Shown: positions 36,419-45,715 of the stretch, in pieces
Layout of the letters: every line of letters begins with the position of its first letter
How positions within the stretch are numbered: position 1 is the stretch's first letter
Source of the DNA: Acinetobacter rongchengensis
GTDB taxonomy: Bacteria; Pseudomonadota; Gammaproteobacteria; Pseudomonadales; Moraxellaceae
NCBI RefSeq assembly: GCF_003611475.1
Contig: NZ_RAXT01000015.1
Coordinates: 1-64,000 of the forward strand
Reading direction: 5' to 3'
DNA: 64,000 bases
The notes under the pieces: model-generated
Told to the model about the DNA's origin: nothing
What the model saw: only the letters and a program-made list of their open reading frames with translations
Databases searched by the model: none
Translations under genes and position numbers: made by a program

Positions 36419-38785
36419 TGTTGGGTCAATTAAATCCGAACGCCGTTTATAGACACTTGTACCACTTAAAGTGCCTTTATTACTTGGATTTGAGTACATT
36501 TCCAAATGCAACATCATACTTGGAATACCCTTAGTTGTTAAACTACCAACATGACCTATTACTTGCCCTTTCACAACTTTATCACCTACCTTTACTAATG
36601 CTTTACCCTTTCTTACTTCACCATAACGGATAATATGCTTTTGATGAGTAATCTCAATGGCATCAGTATTGTCATAAAAATAATAAATACTTCTTACCAC
36701 ACCATCAGCCATCGCTCTAATTTCTGTCCCTGCTGAAGCATAAAGATCACATCCAGCATGCTTTCGCTTTCCTCTACTTCGATTGGAACCAAATCGAGCA
36801 AAGCCTTTTTTATAAGAATTTGTTCGTACTTTTAGTGGGAATAAATATGATCCATCATCTTTTGGCTTATCCATTCTTATTTCAATGATAGGCATAGGGT
36901 TTTTTAGAGTTGCAGTATAGAGGACTTGATCTTTTCCATTTATATCTACAATAACTTCTATTTTCTTCCCATCCTCTCCTCTATGTTTTTTCAATCCAAC
37001 TCCATCTTGCCCTGTAAAGTGTGTTCTTTTTGCGCCATTGTAATTAATTGAATAGGAAAGATTCTCTTCCTTACCTGTTTCTTTATTTATTGTTTTTATA
37101 GTGAATAAAACATCATTACCATATTGCTTTGTTAAAGGATTACCATTTTTCTCTGTATGAACATTCTCAGTTTTCCCTAGCGAAGGAATAAAATCAATTA
37201 AATAATCAACAAAGCTCTCTTCATTCTTAGCTGGGATTTCTGCCGCTGGTGCTGTTTTTGCTGATACTGTCTTTGTTGGAGTATTTGAAGCCACTGGAAG
37301 CATCTGTATTGTTGTAGCAGCAGGATTTAAGTTCACATTGATCACTGAAATACTTGGATCATTTCTTAATGTCAAAACAGGTTTTTTATTTGAAAGCAAT
37401 AGTTTATACACAAATGCATTTAACATTTTTAATTGAATAAAGCCATTAGTATCTGTTGTTTTTTCTATTTCTCTACCTCTATATGAGACAAAAAACTTAT
37501 TTTTTTTTATAACCTTACCATTACTATCATGTATCTTCAATTTTACGCTTACAAGCCCTAGTGCGACTAATATACAACTATTTTCTATTCCTTTAGTTAC
37601 AGATATTGTTTTTAATTTCTGATAACCTTTACTGCCATTTATTAATATATCTAAGCTCTCCCCCTCTTCAGCAATGAGATCTGTTTTTATTCCTGAATCA
37701 TCAGAAGTATGTTCTTTGATTTTACCTTTATATCTTACAAAAAATTTCATATTTGTTATTTTTCTATTTGTGTCAGCTTCTATTATAGATATATCAAATT
37801 TTATATTTTTAGAAGCCTCTGTTCTCACCTCATCTTTCTTAGAATCACTCATTTTATGTTCAACGACAACAACTTTTTCTTGTTTTGGTTCTGGTTCAGC
37901 AGGTTTTTGTAATACAGATTGAACTTTAATATCTTCACTTATTCTTAATTCAATAGATTGTTTTTTATCAATGGCTTGTGTGATAACAGCTGATTGCTTA
38001 CCATCTGCTTTAATTACAATTTTACTGCCTGGATGTCTAATAATAACAGGTAATAATCCTTGCTCATCTGATTCTGCGTTTACAATAAACTTAGATTGCT
38101 TAAACTTACCACTATATTCAGACTCAATAGTTACTTTCTTATTTTTTGCTATTTGTCCTATTTGATTTTTTAATGATATATATATCTTCCTGTTACAACA
38201 ACTTTCTAAATCATAATGATTGAACATATTAATATATTTACTAATATGAACGTTATTTCCATCTGATTCGTTATAGTTTCCTTTAAAACCAGGTATACCC
38301 AGAAAAGAACCTAACCCTCCTTCGCCAACTAAATGAGCCCCTGCAATTGCACCTGATTCAGTAATTTCAATTCCATTTATTATTTTCCCATAATATTCAT
38401 TAAAGTTTCGATTTCTTAATCGTTTGCAAAGAAGATCTATCCATTCTCCAATGATCTGAATTTGCTTAGTTGGAGATTTCAAAAAATCTGATAAAGAATT
38501 AACACCATTGTGCCCGACCCAACTCCCAGTCCAATCATTTATCTTTGTTTTATCAGAATTATTATTCCAATGCTTATAATAGCCAAGATCGATAAGTGCA
38601 GCTTCACCAAATTGAAAAAAACCAATATAACCCAGAGAGTTTCTTATTTTGCTTGCATTAATATTTATAAGTGCAGTTAAAGGTAGACTTAAATCTGATG
38701 AAGATTCTTTTCTTGAAACAGCACAAATAAATCCATATCTCGTTAATGGATAAGATTTTTGGTTTATAGATTTACCATTTTTCAT
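36392..38785 (-). CDS. Predicted type VI cell-wall hydrolase effector (lysozyme-like + M23)
   Basis: 797 residues, no signal peptide, as expected for a type VI cargo. The N-terminus (about 15-190) resembles lysozyme/transglycosylase-like modules: ICAVSRKESS, then NSLGYIGFFQFGEAALIDLG and GAIAGAHLVGEGGL. The middle holds about four Ig- or transthyretin-like repeats (near 210, 325, 410 and 560), each with a KFFVSYRGREIE-like core. The C-terminus is an M23 metallopeptidase: HAGCDLY (near 677), GHVGSLTTKG and LHLEMY (near 758) give the His/Asp zinc ligands. Both ends could cut peptidoglycan. Its ATG overlaps the stop upstream (ATGA), and vgrG is two genes ahead. Confidence 0.8.
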   Translation of the reverse strand: MKNGKSINQKSYPLTRYGFICAVSRKESSSDLSLPLTALININASKIRNSLGYIGFFQFGEAALIDLGYYKHWNNNSDKTKINDWTGSWVGHNGVNSLSDFLKSPTKQIQIIGEWIDLLCKRLRNRNFNEYYGKIINGIEITESGAIAGAHLVGEGGLGSFLGIPGFKGNYNESDGNNVHISKYINMFNHYDLESCCNRKIYISLKNQIGQIAKNKKVTIESEYSGKFKQSKFIVNAESDEQGLLPVIIRHPGSKIVIKADGKQSAVITQAIDKKQSIELRISEDIKVQSVLQKPAEPEPKQEKVVVVEHKMSDSKKDEVRTEASKNIKFDISIIEADTNRKITNMKFFVRYKGKIKEHTSDDSGIKTDLIAEEGESLDILINGSKGYQKLKTISVTKGIENSCILVALGLVSVKLKIHDSNGKVIKKNKFFVSYRGREIEKTTDTNGFIQLKMLNAFVYKLLLSNKKPVLTLRNDPSISVINVNLNPAATTIQMLPVASNTPTKTVSAKTAPAAEIPAKNEESFVDYLIDFIPSLGKTENVHTEKNGNPLTKQYGNDVLFTIKTINKETGKEENLSYSINYNGAKRTHFTGQDGVGLKKHRGEDGKKIEVIVDINGKDQVLYTATLKNPMPIIEIRMDKPKDDGSYLFPLKVRTNSYKKGFARFGSNRSRGKRKHAGCDLYASAGTEIRAMADGVVRSIYYFYDNTDAIEITHQKHIIRYGEVRKGKALVKVGDKVVKGQVIGHVGSLTTKGIPSMMLHLEMYSNPSNKGTLSGTSVYKRRSDLIDPTPFLDSASL

Positions 38786-39318
38786 TTATTTAAGTCCTCA
38801 AAACTAAATCCCTTAATATCAATTTTTTTATTATTAATATATGAACTTAAAATAGGTTTTAATTTCTCAAAATCACCCAACCCAGGACAAATTAACTCAA
38901 CACCATTTTTATTTGCTTTTTTTGTTGGAGAAAACTTATCTTCAAACATATCATAACGACCTAAATTTCTGAAATATGAAAAATAATTACCATCAATATC
39001 ATTAATGATTCTTATATCACTACGGTCATTTTTCAGATAAGCATAATAAACTTGGTATTTATTTTTATTCACTTCAATAACTTGACACTCCCCTGTTGAC
39101 ATCCATTGAACATCTTTTGGGTTTAAGCCAATAGTCTTTACAAGTTTTGCTTTATTGGCATCTTCCCAAATTTGTTTACATGGGATATTACTTTTATCAA
39201 TTTTAATACTTTGATTCTTATTTTTGAAGATATCCCAAATTTTTTCACAAGCATTTTCTTCAGCAAAAGCTTGGATTGAAATAAATGTGCTCAACACTAA
39301 TATTAAACTTCGTTTCAT
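38782..39318 (-). CDS. Exported protein between vgrG and the effector
   Basis: 178 residues with a clear signal peptide (about 1-19, QAFAEEN). The mature part has four Cys (NACEKIW, IPCKQIW, GECQ, LICPG), which could form two disulfides. It lies 5 bases after vgrG and is coupled to the effector by an ATGA overlap. This slot usually holds a cytoplasmic adaptor such as DUF4123, but this protein is periplasmic, so immunity fits better. No family recognised. Confidence 0.7.
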   Translation of the reverse strand: MKRSLILVLSTFISIQAFAEENACEKIWDIFKNKNQSIKIDKSNIPCKQIWEDANKAKLVKTIGLNPKDVQWMSTGECQVIEVNKNKYQVYYAYLKNDRSDIRIINDIDGNYFSYFRNLGRYDMFEDKFSPTKKANKNGVELICPGLGDFEKLKPILSSYINNKKIDIKGFSFEDLNK

Positions 39319-39323
39319 CTCTC

Positions 39324-42300
39324 TTATACTCCAAATTTATTAAAATCATCTTCTAAGTCATCTTTATATTCATCATCTAAAGCTTCTTCAAGCTGACTAT
39401 GAATTCCATCATCTACTAAATCCCCAGTATCATGATTATAAAAATCTTCATCTAATTTCTTTGTAGGTATAATACCTTCATCGTCACTACTACTAATAAA
39501 TTGAATTTCAACATTATCTGACGAATCACTAAAAAAACGCTGCGTACGTCCAAACTCATCTAATATCCCAATGAATTCAGTTTTTCGAGAATGATTTATA
39601 AATTTAAACTTAATCTCTTGTTTTAATTCATCTTTACCAAATAAATCACCAAAATCAAATCTTCGACTAAATATCCCACTCTCTGGCATTTTTGGCAGTT
39701 CAGCATGCACCATCTCCCCACTCTTAAACACATGCTGACCACTCCTAACATCAAAATAACCACCTGTTTTAAAAAAGATACCATCTTTATTCATCACAAG
39801 TTTCGAACCACCAGTTGTAAATTCAAAGCCCTCTGCACTGATCATTTCAATCTTGCCTTCAGTTGAAATAAACTTAATGACTTTTTTCGCAATCATTTCA
39901 ATCAAATCATCATGAGCGCGTACTTTGACTGGACCTTTGGCTGCATAAGCACTTATGCCTTTTTCAGCTGCAAACAAACTCAGCTTCTCCAGCGCATGAG
40001 CGACAATATTCTTCTGCGCACTTAAATTAATCGAACCTTGAGCACTTTCAGCAATATCTTGAGAAGCTTGTAAAATGATGTCTTCTGGTGTGGTTAAAGC
40101 AATACCATTCGGAGATGCCAATAACATCAACGCTTGACGGAAAATCTTGCCTTGCGCTTGATCCTTTTCATCATCACTATTCTCTAAGTCTTGGGTATAA
40201 CCTTCCATAAAACCTTGCAAAGAATTGAGTGCCTGCATTGGATTAACATCCAATTTACTACCTTTGCTAAATGTTCCACATGGGCTCATGACATCAAAAT
40301 CTTTGATTTCAACATTGCTAATCACTTTACCTAAGCCTTTTAATCCAGCAAAAGGATCAGAATCAAATTGGTCTTTTAAACCTATGAGTTTAACCTTTAG
40401 CAAATCTGAACCATGTTCTTCCATGTTTTCAATAAACGCTTTTAAGTTATCGACAGACTCTGTTGCTTCATTAAAAAAGTCTTTAAATTCATCAATAATA
40501 TTTTTAGAGTCCGTACCAAATTTTTGGATATCATCAATAAAGCCACCACAATCTTTCAAAGCCGAAATTGGATCACGACTCACTGCATTTTTAAATAGTC
40601 CAACAGTTGCTTGCAGCGCTTGATTAGCACCTTTCAATTCTAAAGAATTGATCAGTTTTGGTAGTCTATTCAGTACATTCAACGCATCAGTTTGCTGTTT
40701 TACTGCAATTTCACTGAGCATATTCATGCTATCAGCACCTTGTTTCAGTAAAGATTGAGCTTGTGCTGCTTCCAAATGCTCAGCAAGTGCATTTTCCTGC
40801 GCATAGGTGCTAATCAGCATTCCTTTACCCGCTCGCACCGCACCATAAGCATCTGTACGCAACTCAAAGCCTTCACCACGACCATCACTACTTGCTTTAT
40901 CTTTCGGATGGCTTAGATTGCCCAAATTCAATTGAGTCGCAGCATGACTACTTTGTAACTGGGCACTGATCTGCCCTGTAGTATCATCAAAACGAAGCTG
41001 ATTAAAACCTGAGCCATTTACTTCTGCAGAACGAATACCACTGAGTTTTTTAGTATCTGGGAGCTGTCCTTTACCATCAAACTTGGTTTGATGACGTTGG
41101 GCTTCATGCAAACGTCCCACAACAAATGGGCGATCTACATTGCCGTCAAAGAAATCAATCACAACGATCTCACCTATCCGCGGATGAAACCGTGTGCCAT
41201 ACCCCTCGCCTGCCCATGGCGTGAGTACATCGACCCAAGCAGAATCCATATCATTATCATTCGAACCCGCTCCGCAATCATGCGTATTGTCTTCCTGACG
41301 GGTAAATAAGAAGCGAACTTTAATGCGTCCCCATTGGTCTACATAAATCGTTTCGCCTTCAGGCCCAACCACTTTGGCACGTTGCGGAAATACTGCTGGT
41401 CGGTGTGTTAAAGGGTTATATTCAGGGACTATCGGAATTCTACGGCGCACCAAAGACAATTCATTGGCTTGACGTTGATCTTTAATTAAGTGATGCCAAT
41501 AGCTTAAATTGAGTAATTTTGAGAGTTGATCTTGTAGCTCTTTAGGTAAATTATTTTGGTTATAAAATGTTTTTCCTGTAATTAAAAACTCTCGATCAGC
41601 GCCTTCATGCTGATCAATCTCTGGGTGCTCTTTCAGCTCAAACCAATAACCGACTTGTGCATCTCGTACAGAACTAATTGCAGTAAAATATTTAGATTGT
41701 AATTCCTGATAGCGCATCAGTTGCGCATTCATCTGATCCAGTTGTGCCGAACTCGACATGGTCGTCTGATCCTCACCTTTTAGATCACTCGTCCATGCAG
41801 GGCTCAGTGTCCACGCCTGTTCTAAACTTAAAGTTTCATTGTCTCGTTGCTCACTGTGCTGATGATGACTTAACATCGCATAAGGCTGTTCTTGCGATAA
41901 ATAATCGGCTTGCCAACGTTGAACTTGAGTTGCAGTAGATTGAATGGAACGTTTTGCAATTAGACTGGTAATCGTATCAAAACGTTCAGTCGCATGACTG
42001 CGATGGAAACGAACCACTCGTCGTGGTATCGCTTTGTATTGAGAATTATCATCAATCAAACGCAGTTTCTGTGCTTGAATTTCTGTTGCAGAAACAGGAA
42101 CAATTGGTGTTGATTCATCAATCAACCAATTAATACCCTCACTACGCCAAAGACGTGTTAAAAACTCATGGTCTGTTTCATTTATCTGTATAATCAGCGG
42201 TCGTATGTCGTAGTCTTTGGTTAAACTGCGGCAGTCTAAACTTAAACTTGATGCAAATAATGCGCTTTTGGTTTGCCATTCTTTGAATAAAATTTCTGAA

Positions 42301-42698
42301 ATTTCCAGCACACTTTTATTCATGAATACTCGGCTGTTACGGCGCTTGTGCCATAAACTGGTTGCATCTTCGAGTGTGATTTTATAAACAGTGAGTGCCC
42401 CATCACTTTGCCCCTGACTCGCTTCAGTGATAATCCCCGTAGTTCGATAAAGTTCACCAAAATCAGTCACTTGATCTACAGCAACTTGGCAACCAATAAA
42501 TTGCTTGAGTGCAATATGTGCATTGACCGATAGGCACAATAATTCTGCCTTTAAGCCTTGATTGATATGTTGTGTACCTTGAATACACTGTAGAAATACA
42601 TTGGCATTGAGCACTGGATTCGAAAATTGAACATGAATCGCTCTTTTTTGCGGTCCTAAACCAAAACGTTCTAGTAATGCATGAATATTTTTTAACAT
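39324..42698 (-). CDS. vgrG: Type VI secretion tip protein VgrG with DUF2345
   Basis: 1124 residues. The gp27-like base spans about 20-400, the gp5-like OB domain about 440-545 (DQWGRIKVRFLF, WAGEGYGTRFHPRIGEIVVI, DRPFVVGRLH), and DUF2345 about 850-1000 (LLASPNGIALTTPEDIILQA then a beta-helix). Between OB and DUF2345 is a long helical insertion (about 640-850). The end is an acidic tail (DDEYKDDLEDDFNKFGV), which may dock cargo. It heads the leftward effector cluster. No other structural type VI genes are in the window, so this is an orphan vgrG island relying on a core locus elsewhere. Confidence 0.94.
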   Translation of the reverse strand: MLKNIHALLERFGLGPQKRAIHVQFSNPVLNANVFLQCIQGTQHINQGLKAELLCLSVNAHIALKQFIGCQVAVDQVTDFGELYRTTGIITEASQGQSDGALTVYKITLEDATSLWHKRRNSRVFMNKSVLEISEILFKEWQTKSALFASSLSLDCRSLTKDYDIRPLIIQINETDHEFLTRLWRSEGINWLIDESTPIVPVSATEIQAQKLRLIDDNSQYKAIPRRVVRFHRSHATERFDTITSLIAKRSIQSTATQVQRWQADYLSQEQPYAMLSHHQHSEQRDNETLSLEQAWTLSPAWTSDLKGEDQTTMSSSAQLDQMNAQLMRYQELQSKYFTAISSVRDAQVGYWFELKEHPEIDQHEGADREFLITGKTFYNQNNLPKELQDQLSKLLNLSYWHHLIKDQRQANELSLVRRRIPIVPEYNPLTHRPAVFPQRAKVVGPEGETIYVDQWGRIKVRFLFTRQEDNTHDCGAGSNDNDMDSAWVDVLTPWAGEGYGTRFHPRIGEIVVIDFFDGNVDRPFVVGRLHEAQRHQTKFDGKGQLPDTKKLSGIRSAEVNGSGFNQLRFDDTTGQISAQLQSSHAATQLNLGNLSHPKDKASSDGRGEGFELRTDAYGAVRAGKGMLISTYAQENALAEHLEAAQAQSLLKQGADSMNMLSEIAVKQQTDALNVLNRLPKLINSLELKGANQALQATVGLFKNAVSRDPISALKDCGGFIDDIQKFGTDSKNIIDEFKDFFNEATESVDNLKAFIENMEEHGSDLLKVKLIGLKDQFDSDPFAGLKGLGKVISNVEIKDFDVMSPCGTFSKGSKLDVNPMQALNSLQGFMEGYTQDLENSDDEKDQAQGKIFRQALMLLASPNGIALTTPEDIILQASQDIAESAQGSINLSAQKNIVAHALEKLSLFAAEKGISAYAAKGPVKVRAHDDLIEMIAKKVIKFISTEGKIEMISAEGFEFTTGGSKLVMNKDGIFFKTGGYFDVRSGQHVFKSGEMVHAELPKMPESGIFSRRFDFGDLFGKDELKQEIKFKFINHSRKTEFIGILDEFGRTQRFFSDSSDNVEIQFISSSDDEGIIPTKKLDEDFYNHDTGDLVDDGIHSQLEEALDDEYKDDLEDDFNKFGV

Positions 42699-42817
42699 TT
42701 TAATTATTTGTAGTGAATTATATATAAAGATATTTTAAACAAAAAAGTTAAAAATACAACTCAACAAATCAAGAAAAAGATAGAAATTCAAATTATTATT
42801 AAGTTATATAAAACAAA

Positions 42818-42834
42818 GGGGACGATATCGCCCC
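42818..42834 (-). terminator. Probable terminator after maeA
   Basis: A GGGG-A-CG/CG-CCCC stem with an ATAT loop, then TTTGTTTTAT on the minus strand, 25 bases past the malic enzyme stop. The bulged base makes it moderate. Confidence 0.5.
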
Positions 42835-42858
42835 CTCATAAATGAATAGAGACCAACT

Positions 42859-44556
42859 TTAGAAAGGCACGCGTTTATATTCACGATATTCTGGTTTCCA
42901 GAAGTTCTTTTCAATGTTTTGCTGTAATTGCTCATCACTGATTGCAGGTGCAACACCATCCGCAATTGCAGCTTTCGCCATATTGAAAGCAATAATTCGG
43001 GATACTTTCTGCAACTCATTCAAATCAGGTAACAAATCTGCATTTTTATCATGCAATTTTGGTGAACAATCAGCCAGTGCAGTACTCGAAGCACTCAGCA
43101 TATTATCCGTCACGCGTGTCGCTTGAACAGCAATCACACCTAAGCCAATACCTGGGAAGATATAAGAGTTATTACATTGTGAAATATTAAAGGTTTGACC
43201 ATGATAATTCACTGGTGCAAATGGACTACCCGTTGCAATTAATGCCTTACCATTGGTCCATTCAATAATATCAGCAGGAACAGCTTCTACCCGTGAAGTT
43301 GGATTAGATAATGGTAAAACGATTGGATATTCACAATTTTCAGCTAAAGTTTTAATGATTTCTTCAGTGAATAACCCCGGCTGACCAGATACACCGATCA
43401 ATACAGTAGGTTTCGCATTTTTCACTACATCCAGTAATGAGATGATTTCTTCTGCATTGCCCCAATGCGCAACTTGATCGGTTTTTTGTGCCAATTTACG
43501 TTGAAAATCTAACAAATTAGGCTGATTTTCAGTGATTAAACCAAAACGATCAATCATGAAGACTTGCGCACGTGCCTCAGCATCGGTTAAACCTTCTGCC
43601 ACCATCTGTGCAATGATCTGTTCAGCAATACCACAACCTGCTGAACCCGCCCCAAGAAATGCAACTTTTTGGTCTTTCAGTTGTTTTCCTGCTGCACGAC
43701 TAGCAGCAATTAAAGTTCCGACTGAAACTGCAGCAGTTCCTTGAATATCATCATTAAAACAACAAATCTGATCACGATATTTTTCCAATAAAGGCATCGC
43801 ATTCTTTTGCGCAAAGTCTTCAAATTGGATCAATGCTTTTGGCCAACGGCGTTTAACCGCAGCAATCACCTCATCAACAAACGTATAATACTCTTCACCA
43901 TTGATACGTGGCTGATTCCAACCTAAATAAATTGGATCATTTAAAAGTTGCGGATTATTGGTCCCTACATCCAGTGTGATCGGTAATGTATAAGCAGGGC
44001 TAATACCACCACATGCCGTATAAAGTGATAATTTACCTATTGGGATTCCCATACCACCAATCCCTTGATCACCTAAGCCAAGAATCCGCTCGCCATCTGT
44101 AATCACAATCACTTTGACATTTTTACGATTTACATTATGTAAAATATCATCAATATGTTGACGATCAGGATAAGAAATAAAGACACCTCGATGGCGACGA
44201 TAAATGTCAGAAAAACGCTGACATGCTTCACCCACTGTCGGAGTATAAATAATCGGCATCATTTCACTGAGATGATTTTCAATCAGATGATAAAAAAGCG
44301 TTTCATTTGTGTCTTGGATATTTCGTAAATAAATATGCTTATTGATTGCTTCACTAAATGAGCAATATTGTTGATATGAGCGTTGGCTTTGTTCTTCGAT
44401 GCTTTCGATCACTTGAGGAATCAAACCATGCAGGTTAAAACGAATTCGCTCTTCTTCAGAAAACGCTGAACCCTTGTTTAACATTGGGAGTTCCAGCAGG
44501 GTATTTCCTGCATAAGGAATATATAAAGGATACTTTTTCAAATTTTCCGTTGTCAT
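42859..44556 (-). CDS. maeA: NAD-dependent malic enzyme
   Basis: Converts malate to pyruvate and CO2 with NAD. About 565 residues from the ATG at 44556 (MTTENLKKY), the same length as E. coli MaeA; an ATG four codons upstream is possible but has no better ribosome site. Seen: [20 protein letters not shown] (substrate region), [13 protein letters not shown] with the catalytic Lys in [13 protein letters not shown], the metal-ligand segment [10 protein letters not shown], and the Rossmann motif [13 protein letters not shown]. It stands alone, with a terminator on its downstream side. Confidence 0.95.
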   Translation of the reverse strand: MTTENLKKYPLYIPYAGNTLLELPMLNKGSAFSEEERIRFNLHGLIPQVIESIEEQSQRSYQQYCSFSEAINKHIYLRNIQDTNETLFYHLIENHLSEMMPIIYTPTVGEACQRFSDIYRRHRGVFISYPDRQHIDDILHNVNRKNVKVIVITDGERILGLGDQGIGGMGIPIGKLSLYTACGGISPAYTLPITLDVGTNNPQLLNDPIYLGWNQPRINGEEYYTFVDEVIAAVKRRWPKALIQFEDFAQKNAMPLLEKYRDQICCFNDDIQGTAAVSVGTLIAASRAAGKQLKDQKVAFLGAGSAGCGIAEQIIAQMVAEGLTDAEARAQVFMIDRFGLITENQPNLLDFQRKLAQKTDQVAHWGNAEEIISLLDVVKNAKPTVLIGVSGQPGLFTEEIIKTLAENCEYPIVLPLSNPTSRVEAVPADIIEWTNGKALIATGSPFAPVNYHGQTFNISQCNNSYIFPGIGLGVIAVQATRVTDNMLSASSTALADCSPKLHDKNADLLPDLNELQKVSRIIAFNMAKAAIADGVAPAISDEQLQQNIEKNFWKPEYREYKRVPF

Positions 44557-44568
44557 TTCCATTCTCAT

Positions 44569-44899
44569 TTTGAAGTCAATACGCTATTCAACTTCGATAT
44601 CTTGCTTAACTAAGACTTTGGTCACATATAAGCTTAAGCCTATTTTTGCAGGAATGGGTATTTAGATACGTGATAATGATATTTAGAGTATTTTACAAAT
44701 TGATAAATTAAATTTAGTTATTTCTAGCATCAAATATTGGTCAAATCATCAAGCAACTTATATTCCTCAATCAAAATATTATCTTTTTTATAACAAAAGA
44801 CTTGATCTAATTTGTTAGATTTTTTAATGAATGATTGCTTTTCTTCCCTATTGGCTCTATTTTATGAACAAGATGACAAAGCTCAAAACCTATAACAAT
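44569..44899. other. Intergenic region between maeA and the lipoprotein gene
   Basis: About 330 A+T-rich bases hold the divergent promoters. No hairpin, repeat or recognised operator was seen. The rightward gene has in-frame ATGs at 44873 and further upstream, which may shorten this gap. Confidence 0.5.
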
Positions 44900-45496
44900 A
44901 TGAATTACAAATTAAATATCTTGCTTATGAGTACAATACTGGTTTGTTCAGGCTGTCAAACTGTTCAAAAAGTATCTTCGGGAGTAACCAAAACCACAGA
45001 TAAAGTTAAAAGCTTAGTCGGTTTGGGTGAAACAAAAGCCCCAGAAATAGATCAGCAAGGTGTCGTGGATGCCAGCAAAGCCACGCTTGAAAAATTAGAA
45101 CAAATGACACTGAATATGCCAACTGGACAGTGGGTATATGTTGAAAATGATCTACAAGGCATTTATACCCTCCAAAATAAATCGACCGATGGTAACATGC
45201 TGTATTTTCGACTCAATTGTAAAATTCCTTCACAACAGTCAGGTTTTACAATTCAAGATAAAGATGGCAAAGATCTTGTTAAAGCGCATGACCCGCAAAC
45301 AGGTCAAATTCAGTTCTTAGTTGACAATAAAAATTACGGCAATCCATTTGATTTGGTCAATGCGAAAAAAATGCCCGCTTTTAAACAAGCCCTAAAAACA
45401 GCAAAGACGATTAAGATTTTCAATAATTCAAAACTTTATACATTTGAGAATGCACATGCTGAGCTATTAAACAAACCTGTGACCTGTAGAGAATGA
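44900..45496 (+). CDS. Lipoprotein of unknown function
   Basis: About 198 residues from the ATG at 44900. This start puts the lipobox CSGC at Cys19 (leader MNYKLNILLMSTILVCSGC); the longer frame from 44831 would push the leader inside. Mature features are TVQKVSSGVTKTTDKVKS and a beta-rich domain with Cys in LNCKIPSQ and a terminal PVTCRE, possibly one disulfide. It is 219 bases upstream of argS on the same strand. No family recognised. Confidence 0.7.
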   Translation: MNYKLNILLMSTILVCSGCQTVQKVSSGVTKTTDKVKSLVGLGETKAPEIDQQGVVDASKATLEKLEQMTLNMPTGQWVYVENDLQGIYTLQNKSTDGNMLYFRLNCKIPSQQSGFTIQDKDGKDLVKAHDPQTGQIQFLVDNKNYGNPFDLVNAKKMPAFKQALKTAKTIKIFNNSKLYTFENAHAELLNKPVTCRE

Positions 45497-45715
45497 TTTT
45501 TTTCTCACTGATGTTAGGTATCAGAAATGATATCCACGACTGATCAAGAAAGCGTGTCGCTATACAGCTGAAATAAACTCTAAAAAGCATACTTTATTTG
45601 AGTTGTTCAATATTTCAGATCGAATACCTTTTATTCTATACAAATGCATTCACCTAAAGCCTCGGAAATTTGCTATATTTAGCGTTTTTCTGCGACATTT
45701 ATTTTTCGATAGATT

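Noticed and set aside
37674..37922. Cys/Phe-rich open frames antisense to the effector
   Set aside because: Shadows of the Lys/Glu-rich effector linker; no start signals.
40225..40623. 132-codon open frame antisense to vgrG
   Set aside because: Shadow frame of the vgrG helical region; Ser/Leu-rich composition of an antisense reading and no ribosome site.
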